DNA from: Fen-1301 sp963786395
GTDB lineage: Bacteria; Bacteroidota; Ignavibacteria; Ignavibacteriales; Ignavibacteriaceae
Reading direction: 5' to 3'
DNA length: 64,000 nucleotides
NCBI GenBank assembly: GCA_963786395.1
Contig: CAWAZD010000021.1
Coordinates: forward strand, 62,001 to 126,000
Part shown: positions 28,008-37,926 of the stretch, piece by piece
How positions within the stretch are numbered: the first letter of the stretch is position 1
How the letters are laid out: each line of letters begins with the position of its first letter
Made by a program: the position numbers and the translations under genes
The notes under the pieces: generated by a model
Seen by the model: the letters and a program-made list of their open reading frames with translations, nothing else
The model's database searches: none
What the model was told of the DNA's origin: nothing

Positions 28008-28592
28008 ATGCAAATTAGTGAGGAAGTAAAAGGAGTTCTGCTTCTTGCCGCAAGATCCGCAATTGATTCTCTGTTTGAGGAAAGTCATCCCCTTATAATT
28101 GATTATAACTGTTACCCGGTACTTCTGGAAAAAAATATGGGGGCTTTTGTTACGTTAACAGCTAATAATGAACTCCGTGGATGTATCGGTTATATTGATA
28201 GTATGGAACAAACTCTTATCGATACTGTCTGTAATGCCGCAAAACATGCCGCGTTAAATGACCCCCGCTTCTATCCTGTTACTAAAGTTGAACTCCCCGG
28301 AATAAATATTGAAATCTCCATATTATCACCTTTCACTTCCATAAATGATTATGAAGAAATTCAATTAGGAGTTCATGGACTGTTGCTGAAAGAAGGAAGC
28401 AAACAAGGTCTGCTTCTCCCGCAGGTAGCTACTGAAAATAATTTTACTCTTCCTGAATTCCTTACTGCTATCTGTCAGAAAACAGGTGTCAAATCAAATC
28501 TGTGGCAAACAAAAAAACTTGATATTAAAATTTTTAGCGCTATTGTCTTCTCTGAATTAGGTAAGAGGAAAAGAACTCATGAGTCAGCTTAG
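28008..28592 (+). CDS. amrA: AmmeMemoRadiSam system protein A (AMMECR1 family)
   Basis: About 194 residues. Hallmark LRGCIGYI near residue 58 and NAAKHAALNDPRF. ATG 28008 is preceded by GAGGG and is preferred; an overlapping TTG at 27993 would add five residues. AmrA, AmrB and a radical SAM AmrS are a conserved trio of unresolved biochemical role; AmrS is not in the window. Overlaps amrB by 14 bases. Confidence 0.9.
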   Translation: MQISEEVKGVLLLAARSAIDSLFEESHPLIIDYNCYPVLLEKNMGAFVTLTANNELRGCIGYIDSMEQTLIDTVCNAAKHAALNDPRFYPVTKVELPGINIEISILSPFTSINDYEEIQLGVHGLLLKEGSKQGLLLPQVATENNFTLPEFLTAICQKTGVKSNLWQTKKLDIKIFSAIVFSELGKRKRTHESA

Positions 28593-29397
28593 ACATCCTT
28601 CAGCAGCCGGGTTCTTTTACCCCGGGGATAAAGATAAGTTAAATGAACAAATTAATTTATTGTTCAGAAATGTAAAATCAACAGATACTTTTAACAATGT
28701 TTCGGGTCTTGTAGCTCCTCATGCCGGTTATATTTATTCCGGTTTAACTGCAGCTTATGCTTATAATTCAATCCAAAATAATAATTACAAAAATGTAATT
28801 ATTATTTCTCCAAGCCATAAGGAATATTTTGCGGGGAACTCAGTCTATAATGGCGATGGTTATATTACTCCACTCGGTATTGTTGAAATCAATAAGAACC
28901 TGGTTGAAAATTTAACAGATAATAGTAAAACGATATTTAAAGGAATTGAAGGACACCGTGAGGAACATGGTATTGAAGTGCATCTCCCCTTTCTTCAATT
29001 CCTCCTTTCTGATTTCAAAATAGTTCCTGTAGTTATGGGTGACCAGTCTAAAATATTTATTGATGAACTGGCTGAAAGGATAGCCGGAATAATGGATAAT
29101 CAGACACTAATTGTTGCAAGCTCTGATCTATCTCATTTCTATCCACGCTATAAAGCTGATGCACTGGACTCTGTAGTGGAAAAGAGAATTAAGAATTATG
29201 ATTATGAAGGTCTCTATAACGATCTGGAACATCATAAGTGTGAAGCTTGCGGTGGCGGTCCTATTGTAACCATGATGAAAGCATTATCTATCTTAAATAA
29301 TAAAAACTCGCTTGTATTACATCGAAGTGATTCGGGAGATACAACCGGAGATATTAACGAGGTTGTTGGTTATCTTTCGGCTGCTATATACAATTAA
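28579..29397 (+). CDS. amrB: AmmeMemoRadiSam system protein B (MEMO1 family)
   Basis: 272 residues, related to non-haem iron class III dioxygenases. Conserved metal-site-like residues appear in APHAGYIYSG, SPSHKEYF, HREEHGIEVHLPFLQ and SSDLSHFYP, and the C-terminus has HKCEACGGGPIVTMM. Starts inside the end of amrA and ends in a TAATG overlap with the next gene. Confidence 0.92.
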   Translation: MSQLRHPSAAGFFYPGDKDKLNEQINLLFRNVKSTDTFNNVSGLVAPHAGYIYSGLTAAYAYNSIQNNNYKNVIIISPSHKEYFAGNSVYNGDGYITPLGIVEINKNLVENLTDNSKTIFKGIEGHREEHGIEVHLPFLQFLLSDFKIVPVVMGDQSKIFIDELAERIAGIMDNQTLIVASSDLSHFYPRYKADALDSVVEKRIKNYDYEGLYNDLEHHKCEACGGGPIVTMMKALSILNNKNSLVLHRSDSGDTTGDINEVVGYLSAAIYN

Positions 29398-30303
29398 TGA
29401 AATTCACTAAAAAAGATCCCATAATTATAATCGGTGCCGGGAAAATATCCTGGTCCCTGATCCCTGCACTTCAATCTGCCGGCTATAAAATAAAGATTGT
29501 TATCAACAGAGTTAAAAAGAATGCTGAACTAATCTTCCGGTCGCTTTGAAATAAATAATTATTCTGATGATCTCAATGAAATTAAAATTAAAAAAGGTGT
29601 GTTTATTCTGGCAGTACCGGATAATCAGATTAAACCTGTCGCTGATAAATTAGCCAAATTGAACTTTGATTTCCCTAACTCACTTTTTATTCATCTTTCC
29701 GGATCTCAGGATGTCCTGCCACTCAACTCACTTAATAAAAAAGGAGCGCATACTTCTTCATTCCATATAATGCAGACATTCCCTTCAAAAAAGACTGTGG
29801 AAATAAAGAATTCTTTTTCTGCAGTGGAAACTTCTTCTGATGCAGCACGGGATTATCTTTTCAAATTAGCAAAGGATATGGAATTAAATCCATTTCGATT
29901 AAATTCATCGGATAAGGTAATTTATCACCTTGCCGGTGTATATGCTTCTAATTTTATAAATGCTGTTTTGTACCAAAGCCAAAAACTATTTGACATGTTA
30001 AATCTTGAGAACTATTCTTTCAACGATGTATTTGCTCCCTTGTTTTTATCAACTATTAAGAACATTCAAAAATCCGGTCCCGTTAATGCATTATCAGGTC
30101 CAATTGAGAGAGGTGATCCTGAAACAATTAAAAAACATATTAAAGCTCTTAAAAAATCAACTTGTAAAAACCCCGATGTGTTAATCTCATATTTATCCTT
30201 ATCCTTGCTTCTTGTTCAGGCAGCCGAAGAAAAATCAGGCTCTCTTAATAAAGGCCAAGCTGAAATAAAGCAACTATTGGAACAAGAACTATTGTGGCTA
30301 TAG
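29397..30303 (+). CDS. Rossmann-fold / DUF2520 oxidoreductase-like protein, interrupted by a frame change
   Basis: ATG at 29397 overlaps the amrB TAA. The first 50 codons give MKFTKKDPIIIIGAGKISWS, a dinucleotide-binding loop, then stop at TGA 29547. The next frame picks up at GRFEINNYSDDLNEIK and runs to 30303 with the DUF2520 helical domain (HLSGSQDVLPL, HIMQTFP, HLAGVYASNF, LSGPIERGD). Removing one C at 29536-29540 restores about 301 residues. The family resembles ketopantoate reductase/3-hydroxyisobutyrate dehydrogenase; substrate unknown. Confidence 0.8.
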
Positions 30304-30321
30304 CCCTTACTATCATTCTGG

Positions 30322-30347
30322 GGTGTCGGGGACCATTCCCCGACACC
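30322..30347. terminator. Perfect 11-bp hairpin after the tna-amr operon
   Basis: GGTGTCGGGGA/TCCCCGACACC with loop CCAT, 20 bases after the last stop. It is GC-rich for this genome but has no T-tract, so it may be a rho-dependent or RNA-stabilising hairpin, or one of the dispersed palindromes. Confidence 0.45.
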
Positions 30348-30395
30348 ATAATCTATTGTTGCAATTAGGAGCAAAGCAAAGAATTTATTCCTTTA

Positions 30396-30620
30396 TAGCC
30401 CGGGCATTTATGCCTGGGATTAAATAATATTATAACAAGAAATAAGGGGATTCATCCCCTTACCGCCCCATGTCATTATGAGCGCAGCGAGACCTCATTA
30501 TCATGTAGTCAATATGAAACTCCGAGTGATAAAATTCCCCACCGAAGGCGGGAATAAAGCAGGGTTGTTTTACCTTTTGTATTCGAACGAAACGAAGTGG
30601 AGTGAAGTACCTTTTTACCT
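30396..30620. repeat. Palindrome-rich spacer
   Basis: Holds several short inverted repeats: CCCGGGCATTTATGCCTGGG near 30399, AAGGGGATTCATCCCCTT near 30446, and a TGTCATTATGAGCGCAGCGAG copy at 30471. The reading frame covering it (30478-30759) has repeat-derived composition and no family resemblance; I leave it out. Confidence 0.5.
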
Positions 30621-30715
30621 TCGACTTTTCCATTTAGTGCGTATACCTCATTATTTCCTTTGTGTAAGTTATTACATCTCCCTATTTTTGTATATAAATT
30701 ATTCCAGGATTCAAT

Positions 30716-30991
30716 ATGTCGACATTAACACCTCCGGAAACCAAATTATTTCCGGATGATTCAATAGAAAAAAAAGTATATAACCTTGTAGATAAGTTTA
30801 GCGAGTATTTACCTGTTGTAAATGACAGGAACAGGCTTGGGTTTTCCCTTTATAAATATGTTATGGGTGAAGGTGACGTCCCTGCTATTTTAGTTAAATC
30901 CACAAAAGTACAGATTGTTGGTATCTCCCCCGATGAATTAGCAAATAAACTGAGTACTGAAGTAGAAAAAATCAAAAGCGAAATTAAATAA
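30716..30991 (+). CDS. Small hypothetical protein, 91 residues
   Basis: Unrecognised. Starts ATG 30716; charged, soluble, with a helical C-terminus (ANKLSTEVEKIKSEI) and a central strand-like VPAILVKSTKVQIVGIS. Coding is supported by normal amino-acid composition and the lack of overlap with another gene. It stands alone between two repeat-rich gaps. Confidence 0.55.
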   Translation: MSTLTPPETKLFPDDSIEKKVYNLVDKFSEYLPVVNDRNRLGFSLYKYVMGEGDVPAILVKSTKVQIVGISPDELANKLSTEVEKIKSEIK

Positions 30992-31058
30992 CATCCCTTT
31001 CATAAAACAATATTTAAATTGACCCAGTCCTTTAGGACTTGTGTGAAATCCTCCAATT

Positions 31059-31110
31059 GTCATTCCCGCGCTTGCCCGCCCATGGAGGGAAGGCGGGAAT
31101 CCATTTCTTT
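31059..31110. repeat. Dispersed palindromic repeat copy
   Basis: TGTCATTCCCGCG, then GCGGGAATCCATTTC, with a 23-base insert between the 8-bp arms ATTCCCGC (31062) and GCGGGAAT (31093). Part of a 490-bp gap (30992-31488) that otherwise holds only the MITE-like element below. Confidence 0.75.
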
Positions 31111-31136
31111 AGTTGTCATCCTCTAAATATTTGTCT

Positions 31137-31268
31137 TGAGGCCGTCTCAAAAAGCCGATTTGTCATTCTGAGCGAAGCGAAGAATCTGCATTTCTTAAAC
31201 AATTATTGAGATTCTTCAGTCACTTTGCTCCTTTAGAATGATAGCTTAATTATTTTGAGACAGCCTCA
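31137..31268. mobile_element. MITE-like element, 132 bp
   Basis: Bounded by TGAGGCCGTCTCAAAA and TTTTGAGACAGCCTCA, 16-bp inverted repeats with one mismatch. Inside, TCATTCTGAGCGAAGCGAAG at 31162 is partly complementary to AGATTCTTCAGTCACTTTGC at 31209, so the whole unit can fold as one long hairpin. No coding capacity and no transposase nearby; no clear target duplication is seen. Confidence 0.7.
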
Positions 31269-31488
31269 TCTACTGAATCCTTGATATTCTTGATTCATAT
31301 TTGTTATTTCTCGAATACTTGCTGTATTAAAGAACAAGTTCCACTTTTAATTATTCTTTATTATCTTTAATTATAACTTAAAATGTTATTCTGGTAATTT
31401 CTTTTATGCGAGGCGGTCCCATGATTAAAGCATTCTTCACCTTTATCTTAATTCCAATTACCCAGACTAAAAAAATGATAATCTTAAA

Positions 31489-32736
31489 ATGAGATGTATT
31501 ATGATTAGAACAATATGCGTGATCCTTTTTTTATCTGCCAATAGCATATTTCCGCAAAACTTCTTTCCAATGAAATTAGGGAACAAGTACCAAATGAAAG
31601 AAAACTATAGTGGTCACTCTTTTGGAGGTCAAGACTTTGATCGTAGTGATTTTAAAATATTATACCCTCTGCAAGATACAGTGATATTCAATAACCGATT
31701 TTTCCAGTTTAATGAATATGGTTATAGTGGAATTTATGGTGTACCGTTCAATTCCAAATGCTTCTATCAATATGACAGTCTGGTTAATATTTTATTCGTT
31801 AAGCTTCCTACAACAGATACTATTCGGATTGCTATTGATTTTAATGTTCCGAAGGATTCTTCTTTCATATCTTTTATTACGGGGGAGCCGATTTCATTTA
31901 TTTCCTTTGGAAAATTTTATAAAACCGTTATGGGAGATTCCGTTATTTGTTTCGGGATGGGATATGATAATCAGAATCCAGTTATGGATTATTATTTTGC
32001 TTCAGGCAAAGGGCTCTATTCATTTTATTTTTCAAGATATGATGGCCCTTGGTATTCTTATTTTGGTAAAAATAATATAGTGTCTGCAATAATCGATACT
32101 CTTGTTTTTAATCCAATAACTCTCAAAATTACAAGTTTATCCCCTTTAATTAACCGTCCATTAAATACATTCCCTTTTGTTATTCATTCAGATTACCAAA
32201 CTAATCTCGATTTAACTGATACATTTAAATTAGTTTATCAGTTCCAAAAGGGTGATAAGGTTTATTATTCACAAACCGGCATCTTCAATTATCAAAACAA
32301 TTTTACTATTCAGTTGCCTCCTAAGGCACAAACTGGAGATATTCTGAAAGTCAGAGCTGAAATAAAAGATAATTCTATTTTTAATAATTTTGCCTGTTAT
32401 CCCGATACCGGTTTTATAAGCATTCAGATCCTTGCACCGGTAGTTGGTACAAATGATAATAAAGATATTATCTATTCGTGCAAACTGGAACAGAATTATC
32501 CCGACCCATTTAATCCGTCAACAACTATTGAGTACGGAGTTAAAGAATGTGGGTTTGTAAAACTATCTGTTTATGATTTTCTCGGGAGGGAAATAAAAGT
32601 CCTTATAAATGAAACAAAGGAACCCGGTTATTATCAGGCTCAATTTAATGGTACTGGACTTGCCAGCGGCGTATATTTCTATACTTTATCTACTAAAAAC
32701 TTTTTCAAATCCAACAAGATGATTCTTGCTAAATAA
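31489..32736 (+). CDS. Secreted protein with T9SS type A sorting domain
   Basis: 415 residues. Signal peptide at the start (IRTICVILFLSANSIF, cleavage likely before QNFFP); ATG 31501 is an alternative start. The C-terminal 80 residues are a typical T9SS sorting domain: LEQNYPDPFNPSTTIEYGV, KLSVYDFLGREIKVL, GYYQAQFNGTGLASGVYFY and a final KMILAK. The body is a beta-rich region of no recognised family. It is likely exported through a SprA-type pore such as that encoded at 14408-21606 and attached to the cell surface or released. Confidence 0.88.
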   Translation: MRCIMIRTICVILFLSANSIFPQNFFPMKLGNKYQMKENYSGHSFGGQDFDRSDFKILYPLQDTVIFNNRFFQFNEYGYSGIYGVPFNSKCFYQYDSLVNILFVKLPTTDTIRIAIDFNVPKDSSFISFITGEPISFISFGKFYKTVMGDSVICFGMGYDNQNPVMDYYFASGKGLYSFYFSRYDGPWYSYFGKNNIVSAIIDTLVFNPITLKITSLSPLINRPLNTFPFVIHSDYQTNLDLTDTFKLVYQFQKGDKVYYSQTGIFNYQNNFTIQLPPKAQTGDILKVRAEIKDNSIFNNFACYPDTGFISIQILAPVVGTNDNKDIIYSCKLEQNYPDPFNPSTTIEYGVKECGFVKLSVYDFLGREIKVLINETKEPGYYQAQFNGTGLASGVYFYTLSTKNFFKSNKMILAK

Positions 32737-32744
32737 CGGAGTCA

Positions 32745-34538
32745 TCAGCCCACTTTACTTAACTCCTGATCTTTATATTGCAGCTGATACAACTTGTAAT
32801 AAATTCCACGCTTTGCCAGAAGTTCCTGATGATTTCCCGTCTCCCGTATTTCCCCCTTATGCATTACAATAATGTTATCCGCATTCTGAATGGTTGATAA
32901 CCTGTGTGCTATTACAATTGCGGTGCGTCCTATTAATAGTTTTTCAATTGCCTTCTGTATCAGTATTTCAGTTTCTGTATCAATTGAAGAAGTTGCTTCG
33001 TCAAGTATTAACACCTGTGGATCAAACGCCAGTGCGCGTGCAAATGAAATTAATTGCTTCTGTCCTACACTTAGTGTAGCCCCTCTTTCTTTTACTATCT
33101 CATCATATTTTTCCGTAAGCTGGTCAATAAATTTGTCAGCCCCCACAAGTCTCGCGGCTTCCTGAATTTTCTCAAATGGAATGTCCTCGTTACCCATATT
33201 GATATTGGATTTGATCGTTCCGGAAAAAAGGTAAACATCCTGCAGCACAATTGAAATGCATCTCCTTAAATCCTCTTTCGCTACATCCTTTATATTTATT
33301 CCGTCAAGAAATATTGCCCCTTTATTAATATCATAAAAACGGGAAAGTATACTAATAAGACTTGTTTTTCCGGCTCCGGTTGCGCCTACTATGGCAACAG
33401 TTTCTCCGGGATTGATCTTAAAAGAAATATCCTTTAAAATATATTCTTCTTTGTTATAAGCAAACCATACATTCCTGAATTCTATTTCTCCCTTTATCCT
33501 GGGTAACTTTACAGGATTATCAGGATTCAAAATAAAGGTTTCATTATCAAGCAGTTTAAATATTCTTTCAGATGAAGCCATAGCCGTCTGCATGATATTA
33601 TATTTCTCAGACAGATCACGTATCGGACGGAAAAACATTTCCATCAATTGAATAAATGCTATCAGAACTCCTATAGTAAGTGCCTTGTGCAGTACTTCCC
33701 CGCCGCCATACCAGATAATTAATCCAAAAGCTACTGAACTTAAAAATTCAACCCCGGGGAAGAATATTGCGTAATAAAAAACAGACCTGATATTTGACGC
33801 CCTGTTATCAGCATTTATCTCTGAAAACCTTTTTAGTTCAACTTTCTCCTTATGAAATATCTGTATGATATTCATTCCGGTAATATGCTCCTGCATATAA
33901 GAGTTCAATCTTGCCAGGTGAAATCTTACTTCCCTGTAAGTCTCCCTCACCTTCCTGCGGAAAAGAAAAGTGCCATAAACCAGAAATGGCATCACTGATA
34001 AGGTAACAAACGTCAGTTTTATATCCATCGCAAACATGAATACAAGTATCCACATTATTATAAATATATCACTGAATACCATTATTATCCCGGAAGAGAA
34101 AAGCTCCTGAAGGGATTCAACATCATTTGTAACCCGCGTAACTACACGACCGATAGGAGTCTTGTCAAAATATTTCAGTGCAAGTTTCTGTGTATGCGCA
34201 AACAACTGGGTGCGTAAATCATAAATTGTTTTCTGACCTAATAACTGGGTATAATAAGTCAGAATGTACTGCATTATCGACTGAAATATCAATGATCCAA
34301 ACAGGAACAAACATATTTTCATCAGCCCATTGTAGTTTGATTTTGCAATATAATCATCCACTGCTATTTTTGTTAACCATGGTCCCAATGGTCCCAATGC
34401 TGAGACAAGAACAGTCATGAATATTGCAAGTATTACATATTTCTTATAAGGTTTAATATATATCAGAAGCCGTTTCATTAGCTTCGAATCGTATGCTTTA
34501 CCTAATATTTCATCATCGCTGCTATAATCGTTCGCCAT
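32745..34538 (-). CDS. Heterodimeric ABC exporter half, consensus catalytic Glu
   Basis: 597 residues: six-helix transmembrane domain (1-320), then nucleotide-binding domain. Walker A is VGATGAGKTS, the signature is LSVGQ (degenerate), Walker B ends LILDEATSSID with the catalytic Glu. Pairs with the upstream half, whose site is complementary in its defects. Substrates of such exporters are drugs, lipids or peptides; none is shown here. Ten bases separate the two genes. Confidence 0.9.
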   Translation of the reverse strand: MANDYSSDDEILGKAYDSKLMKRLLIYIKPYKKYVILAIFMTVLVSALGPLGPWLTKIAVDDYIAKSNYNGLMKICLFLFGSLIFQSIMQYILTYYTQLLGQKTIYDLRTQLFAHTQKLALKYFDKTPIGRVVTRVTNDVESLQELFSSGIIMVFSDIFIIMWILVFMFAMDIKLTFVTLSVMPFLVYGTFLFRRKVRETYREVRFHLARLNSYMQEHITGMNIIQIFHKEKVELKRFSEINADNRASNIRSVFYYAIFFPGVEFLSSVAFGLIIWYGGGEVLHKALTIGVLIAFIQLMEMFFRPIRDLSEKYNIMQTAMASSERIFKLLDNETFILNPDNPVKLPRIKGEIEFRNVWFAYNKEEYILKDISFKINPGETVAIVGATGAGKTSLISILSRFYDINKGAIFLDGINIKDVAKEDLRRCISIVLQDVYLFSGTIKSNINMGNEDIPFEKIQEAARLVGADKFIDQLTEKYDEIVKERGATLSVGQKQLISFARALAFDPQVLILDEATSSIDTETEILIQKAIEKLLIGRTAIVIAHRLSTIQNADNIIVMHKGEIRETGNHQELLAKRGIYYKLYQLQYKDQELSKVG

Positions 34539-34547
34539 AAATAATTC

Positions 34548-36303
34548 TTATGATAATTCTTCTAATTCTTTTTCAAGTAATTGTTTATAATACAGATCCG
34601 TATAGATCCCTTCCAGTTTAATTAGTTCCTGATGCGTTCCTTTTTCAGCAATTGCTCCATTTGCTAAAACTATAATTAAGTCAGCATCTTTTACAGTAGA
34701 AATCCTGTGACTGATAATAATACTCGTCCTGTCTTTCATAAACTCTTTCAGATTCCTTAAAATTATTTCTTCAGTATGAGTGTCAACTGCTGAGAATGAA
34801 TCATCAAGAATAAGAATAACAGGATCAATTATCAGGGACCGCGCAAGTGAAGCCCTTTGTTTCTGCCCGCCTGATAACGTTATCCCTCTTTCCCCCATTA
34901 TAGTTTCAAATCCTTTGGGAAAAGAATCCACGTCTTTTGTAAAATGAGCAATGCGTGATACTTCTTTCACTTTTTCTACATCAATATCCCGCAAACCATA
35001 TGAAATATTATTCTGTATAGTTTCAGAGAATAGAAATGATTCCTGCTGAACAAGTCCGATATTGGTCCTCAATGTTTCAAGAGGAATATTCTTAATATTT
35101 ATTCCGTCTACTAAAACTTCTCCTTCAGTTACGTCATACATCCTTGGTATAAGATTTAATAAAAGAAGTTTTCCCTGAACCTGTATACCCCATAACAGCT
35201 ATAGTTTGCCCCTGTTGAATTTCGAGATTCACATCCTTAAGAATATAGGGTAAATTTTCACCATACCTGAATGATACATTCCTGAATTCTATCTTCCCTT
35301 TTATTTGCTTTATTGAGAAATCGGTGTCTTTCGAATCTTTAATTTCATATGGTTCAGCGAATATTTTATTCAGTCTCTTCATGCTTGCCTCACCCTGCTG
35401 AATAATATTTATTACCCAGCCGAATGCTATCACCGGCCATATAAGCATTCCTAAATACATTATAAAAGCAGTAACATCTCCAAGCCCTATTGTCCCCTGA
35501 ATAATTTTAATGCCTCCTAACCAGATAACAAGAATGATAGATAGCCCGGTTGTAAGGAAAAGGATCGGCATTATGAATGCCTGCACTTTTATCATATCCA
35601 TATTTCTGCTTACATAGTCCTGACTCAAGTATCTTGAAAGATCTTAATCTCTCCTTCCTCGCGGACATATGATTTAACTACTCTTATTCCTGCATAGTTT
35701 TCCTGTGCCTTTGTAGTAAGTTCTGAAAATTTCTCCTGGATAAGTGTAAACTTTTCATGTATCAGTTTTCCTACCTTATAAACAGCAAAAGATAAAATTG
35801 GGAGCGGCAGCAATGAATAAATCGTCAGGGAAATATTAAGCGATAACATTAACCAGATACAATAAATCAATCGTATCGATGTATCTATTGAATACATTAC
35901 CGCCGGACCTATAAAGTTCCTTACAGCATTTATATCGTTAGTTGCATGTGCCATTACATTCCCGGTGGAGTTATTCTGGAAATACCGCATAGGTAAAAGT
36001 TGTAAGTGTTTCCAGAAATCAAACCGGAGGTCGTATTCTATTTCTCTTGATACTACTATAATTGTCTGCCGTATATAAAAACGAAATACACCCTGCAAAT
36101 AAAGAAGCCCCCGCAATTGTTAAAGCATACTGCATCAGTACAGTGGTTGAAGGTGTAGCTCTCTGTAATTCATTTATTCCATTCTTCAGCAGAAGAGGTA
36201 TATACACAGCTCCCGCATTTGAAAGCAGTATAAAAATAAAACCCCAAAACAGCTTTACCTTATAAACAGCGAAATATTTTTTTAATGTATAAAGGTTTTT
36301 CAT
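34548..36303 (-). CDS. Heterodimeric ABC exporter half, three frame changes
   Basis: Four reading frames (36303-36019, 36116-35625, 35628-35134, 35141-34548) together make one exporter half of about 585 residues. Joints: near 36089-36095 (one extra base), near 35624-35633 (one base appears missing, the only such case here) and in the A-run at 35161-35164 (one extra). The nucleotide domain has GYTGSGKTS, a standard LSGGQ signature and ILILDDSFSAVD, where Asp replaces the catalytic Glu. With its partner this gives one consensus and one degenerate ATP site, as in TM287/288 and BmrCD. Confidence 0.85.
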
Positions 36304-36360
36304 AATAATATCAATTTAAACCCTGGAGGTTTTTATTTAATCATCAAAGTCTTTAATCAA

Positions 36361-36388
36361 CCTTCGAGGTTTTCCTCAACCTCGAAGG
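36361..36388. repeat. Hairpin repeat, copy 1
   Basis: CCTTCGAGGTT/AACCTCGAAGG, 11-bp perfect stem with loop TTCCTC. An identical copy lies at 37927-37954, on the other side of serS; both are followed by TTTTGGATTT. Confidence 0.9.
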
Positions 36389-36436
36389 TTTTGGATTTCT
36401 TTGGATTTCAAATTCTGTCATTTCAATATATTATAC

Positions 36437-36488
36437 TGTCATCCCCGCGAACAGCATGCCCCGACTCGTCAGGGCGGGGATCCCATTA
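36437..36488. repeat. Dispersed palindromic repeat copy
   Basis: TGTCATCCCCGCGAAC at the left and GGGCGGGGATCCCATT at the right, with an inner GCCCCGAC...GTCAGGGC pairing. Same family as the copy at 24570. Confidence 0.75.
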
Positions 36489-36496
36489 ATTATCAG

Positions 36497-36533
36497 AAAA
36501 CCCCCTTCCTATTCTCGAGATGTTAGGGGGTTT
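36497..36533 (-). terminator. Possible serS terminator
   Basis: Nine-base arms AAACCCCCT (36498) and AGGGGGTTT (36525) with an 18-base loop, about 65 bases after the serS stop, then TTTTCTG on the minus strand. The T-tract is short. Confidence 0.45.
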
Positions 36534-36598
36534 CATTCAAATTTCAGTTTTTAATTTATAACTTTTAATTTCTACTAACAAAACCCTGTGAGATACAT

Positions 36599-37876
36599 CT
36601 ATTCTATTATCTCAAACCCGGTATATTTCTGAAGCACCTTTGGTACAATTATTTTTCCCTCCGGTGTCTGGTAATTCTCCAGAATTGAAACCATTAACCT
36701 GCTGGTGGCAAGTCCGCTTCCGTTAAGTGTATGTACTAATTCAGGTTTCTTTGTCTTTTCGTTCCTAAACCTGATATTGGCTCTTCTTGCCTGAAAACTC
36801 TCAAAATTACTGCATGATGAGGATTCCAGCCATTTATTTTCAGCTGGTGACCATGTCTCAATATCATAACACTTTGCTGCAGAAAAACTTAAGTCTCCCG
36901 TACACAGCATCAATAAGCGGTATGGAATCTGAAGTTCCTGAAGAATATCCTCAGCATCACTAACAAGCTTTTCAAGTTCATCATATGAAGTTTCCGGCTT
37001 AACGAATTTAACCATCTCAACTTTATTGAACTGATGCACACGTAAAAATCCCTTTGAATCTTTCCCGTATGACCCGGCTTCTCTTCTGAAACATGCAGAA
37101 TATCCTACATATCTAATTGGCAGATCTGCTTCATTCAAAATTTCACTGCGGTGAATATTAGTCACCGGAACTTCCGCAGTTGGAATAAGGAATAAATCAT
37201 CCTTCTCCATGTAATACATATCATCTTCCATCTTTGGCAGCTGACCCGTTCCTTTCATCGATTCCCGGTTTACTAGGAATGGAGGAAATATTTCCGAGTA
37301 ACCATGCTTATTAATATGGATATCAAGCATAAAATTAATTAGTGCTCTCTCCAAAGTAGCGCCCTTCCCCATATATAAAGGAAATCCTGAACCTGATATT
37401 TTAGCACCTCTTTCAAAATCAAGTATCTTAAGTTTCTTACCAAGCTCAACATGATCTAAAACTTTTTCCTCGCGTTCAAATGTAAACCCGTCCGGTACCC
37501 AGACTTTTGTTTCTACATTCTCTTCAGCGGTTTTGCCCACAGGAACTGATTCATGAGGTAGATTTGGAATATACATCAGTATATTTGTTAGCTTTTCTTC
37601 AACTTCGTTTAGAAGCAAATCATTTTGTGTGATCTTATCAGATAACTTTTTCATTTCCGCCAGAAGCTCCGTTGCATCTCCGCCGGCTTTCTTTATCTGC
37701 GGCACCTGTGCTGATCCCTGGTTCCTTTTTGCTTTTAATTCTTCAGTCTCAGTAATCAGGTCTCTTCTCTTCAGATCAAGATCAAGAACTTCATCAAAGC
37801 GGTCTTTCTCATTCTTGTTTATAATCCCCTGTCTAACTTTTTCCGGATTCTCTCTAATATATTTTATATCTAACAT
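36599..37876 (-). CDS. serS: Seryl-tRNA synthetase
   Basis: 425 residues from ATG 37876 (MLDIKYIRENPEKVRQG), which is preceded by AAAGGAGATTT, an excellent Shine-Dalgarno. Upstream in-frame sequence to 37945 derives from the hairpin repeat and is not coding. N-terminal coiled-coil tRNA arm (residues 30-100), class II core with motif 2 (FRREAGSYG) and motif 3 (GSGLATSRLMVSILENYQ). Charges tRNA-Ser. Confidence 0.95.
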   Translation of the reverse strand: MLDIKYIRENPEKVRQGIINKNEKDRFDEVLDLDLKRRDLITETEELKAKRNQGSAQVPQIKKAGGDATELLAEMKKLSDKITQNDLLLNEVEEKLTNILMYIPNLPHESVPVGKTAEENVETKVWVPDGFTFEREEKVLDHVELGKKLKILDFERGAKISGSGFPLYMGKGATLERALINFMLDIHINKHGYSEIFPPFLVNRESMKGTGQLPKMEDDMYYMEKDDLFLIPTAEVPVTNIHRSEILNEADLPIRYVGYSACFRREAGSYGKDSKGFLRVHQFNKVEMVKFVKPETSYDELEKLVSDAEDILQELQIPYRLLMLCTGDLSFSAAKCYDIETWSPAENKWLESSSCSNFESFQARRANIRFRNEKTKKPELVHTLNGSGLATSRLMVSILENYQTPEGKIIVPKVLQKYTGFEIIE

Positions 37877-37926
37877 AAATCTCCTTTCTCTAAATTCTTT
37901 ATCTAACCTTCGAACTTTGTGATTAA

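Noticed and set aside
30478..30759. 93-codon open frame in the repeat-rich gap
   Set aside because: Built from palindromic repeat sequence; no start context, and its end overlaps the better frame at 30716.
35134..36303. Programmed frameshifting in the ABC exporter gene
   Set aside because: Three breaks of different direction and no slippery heptamer with downstream structure; the window-wide pattern suggests sequence error.
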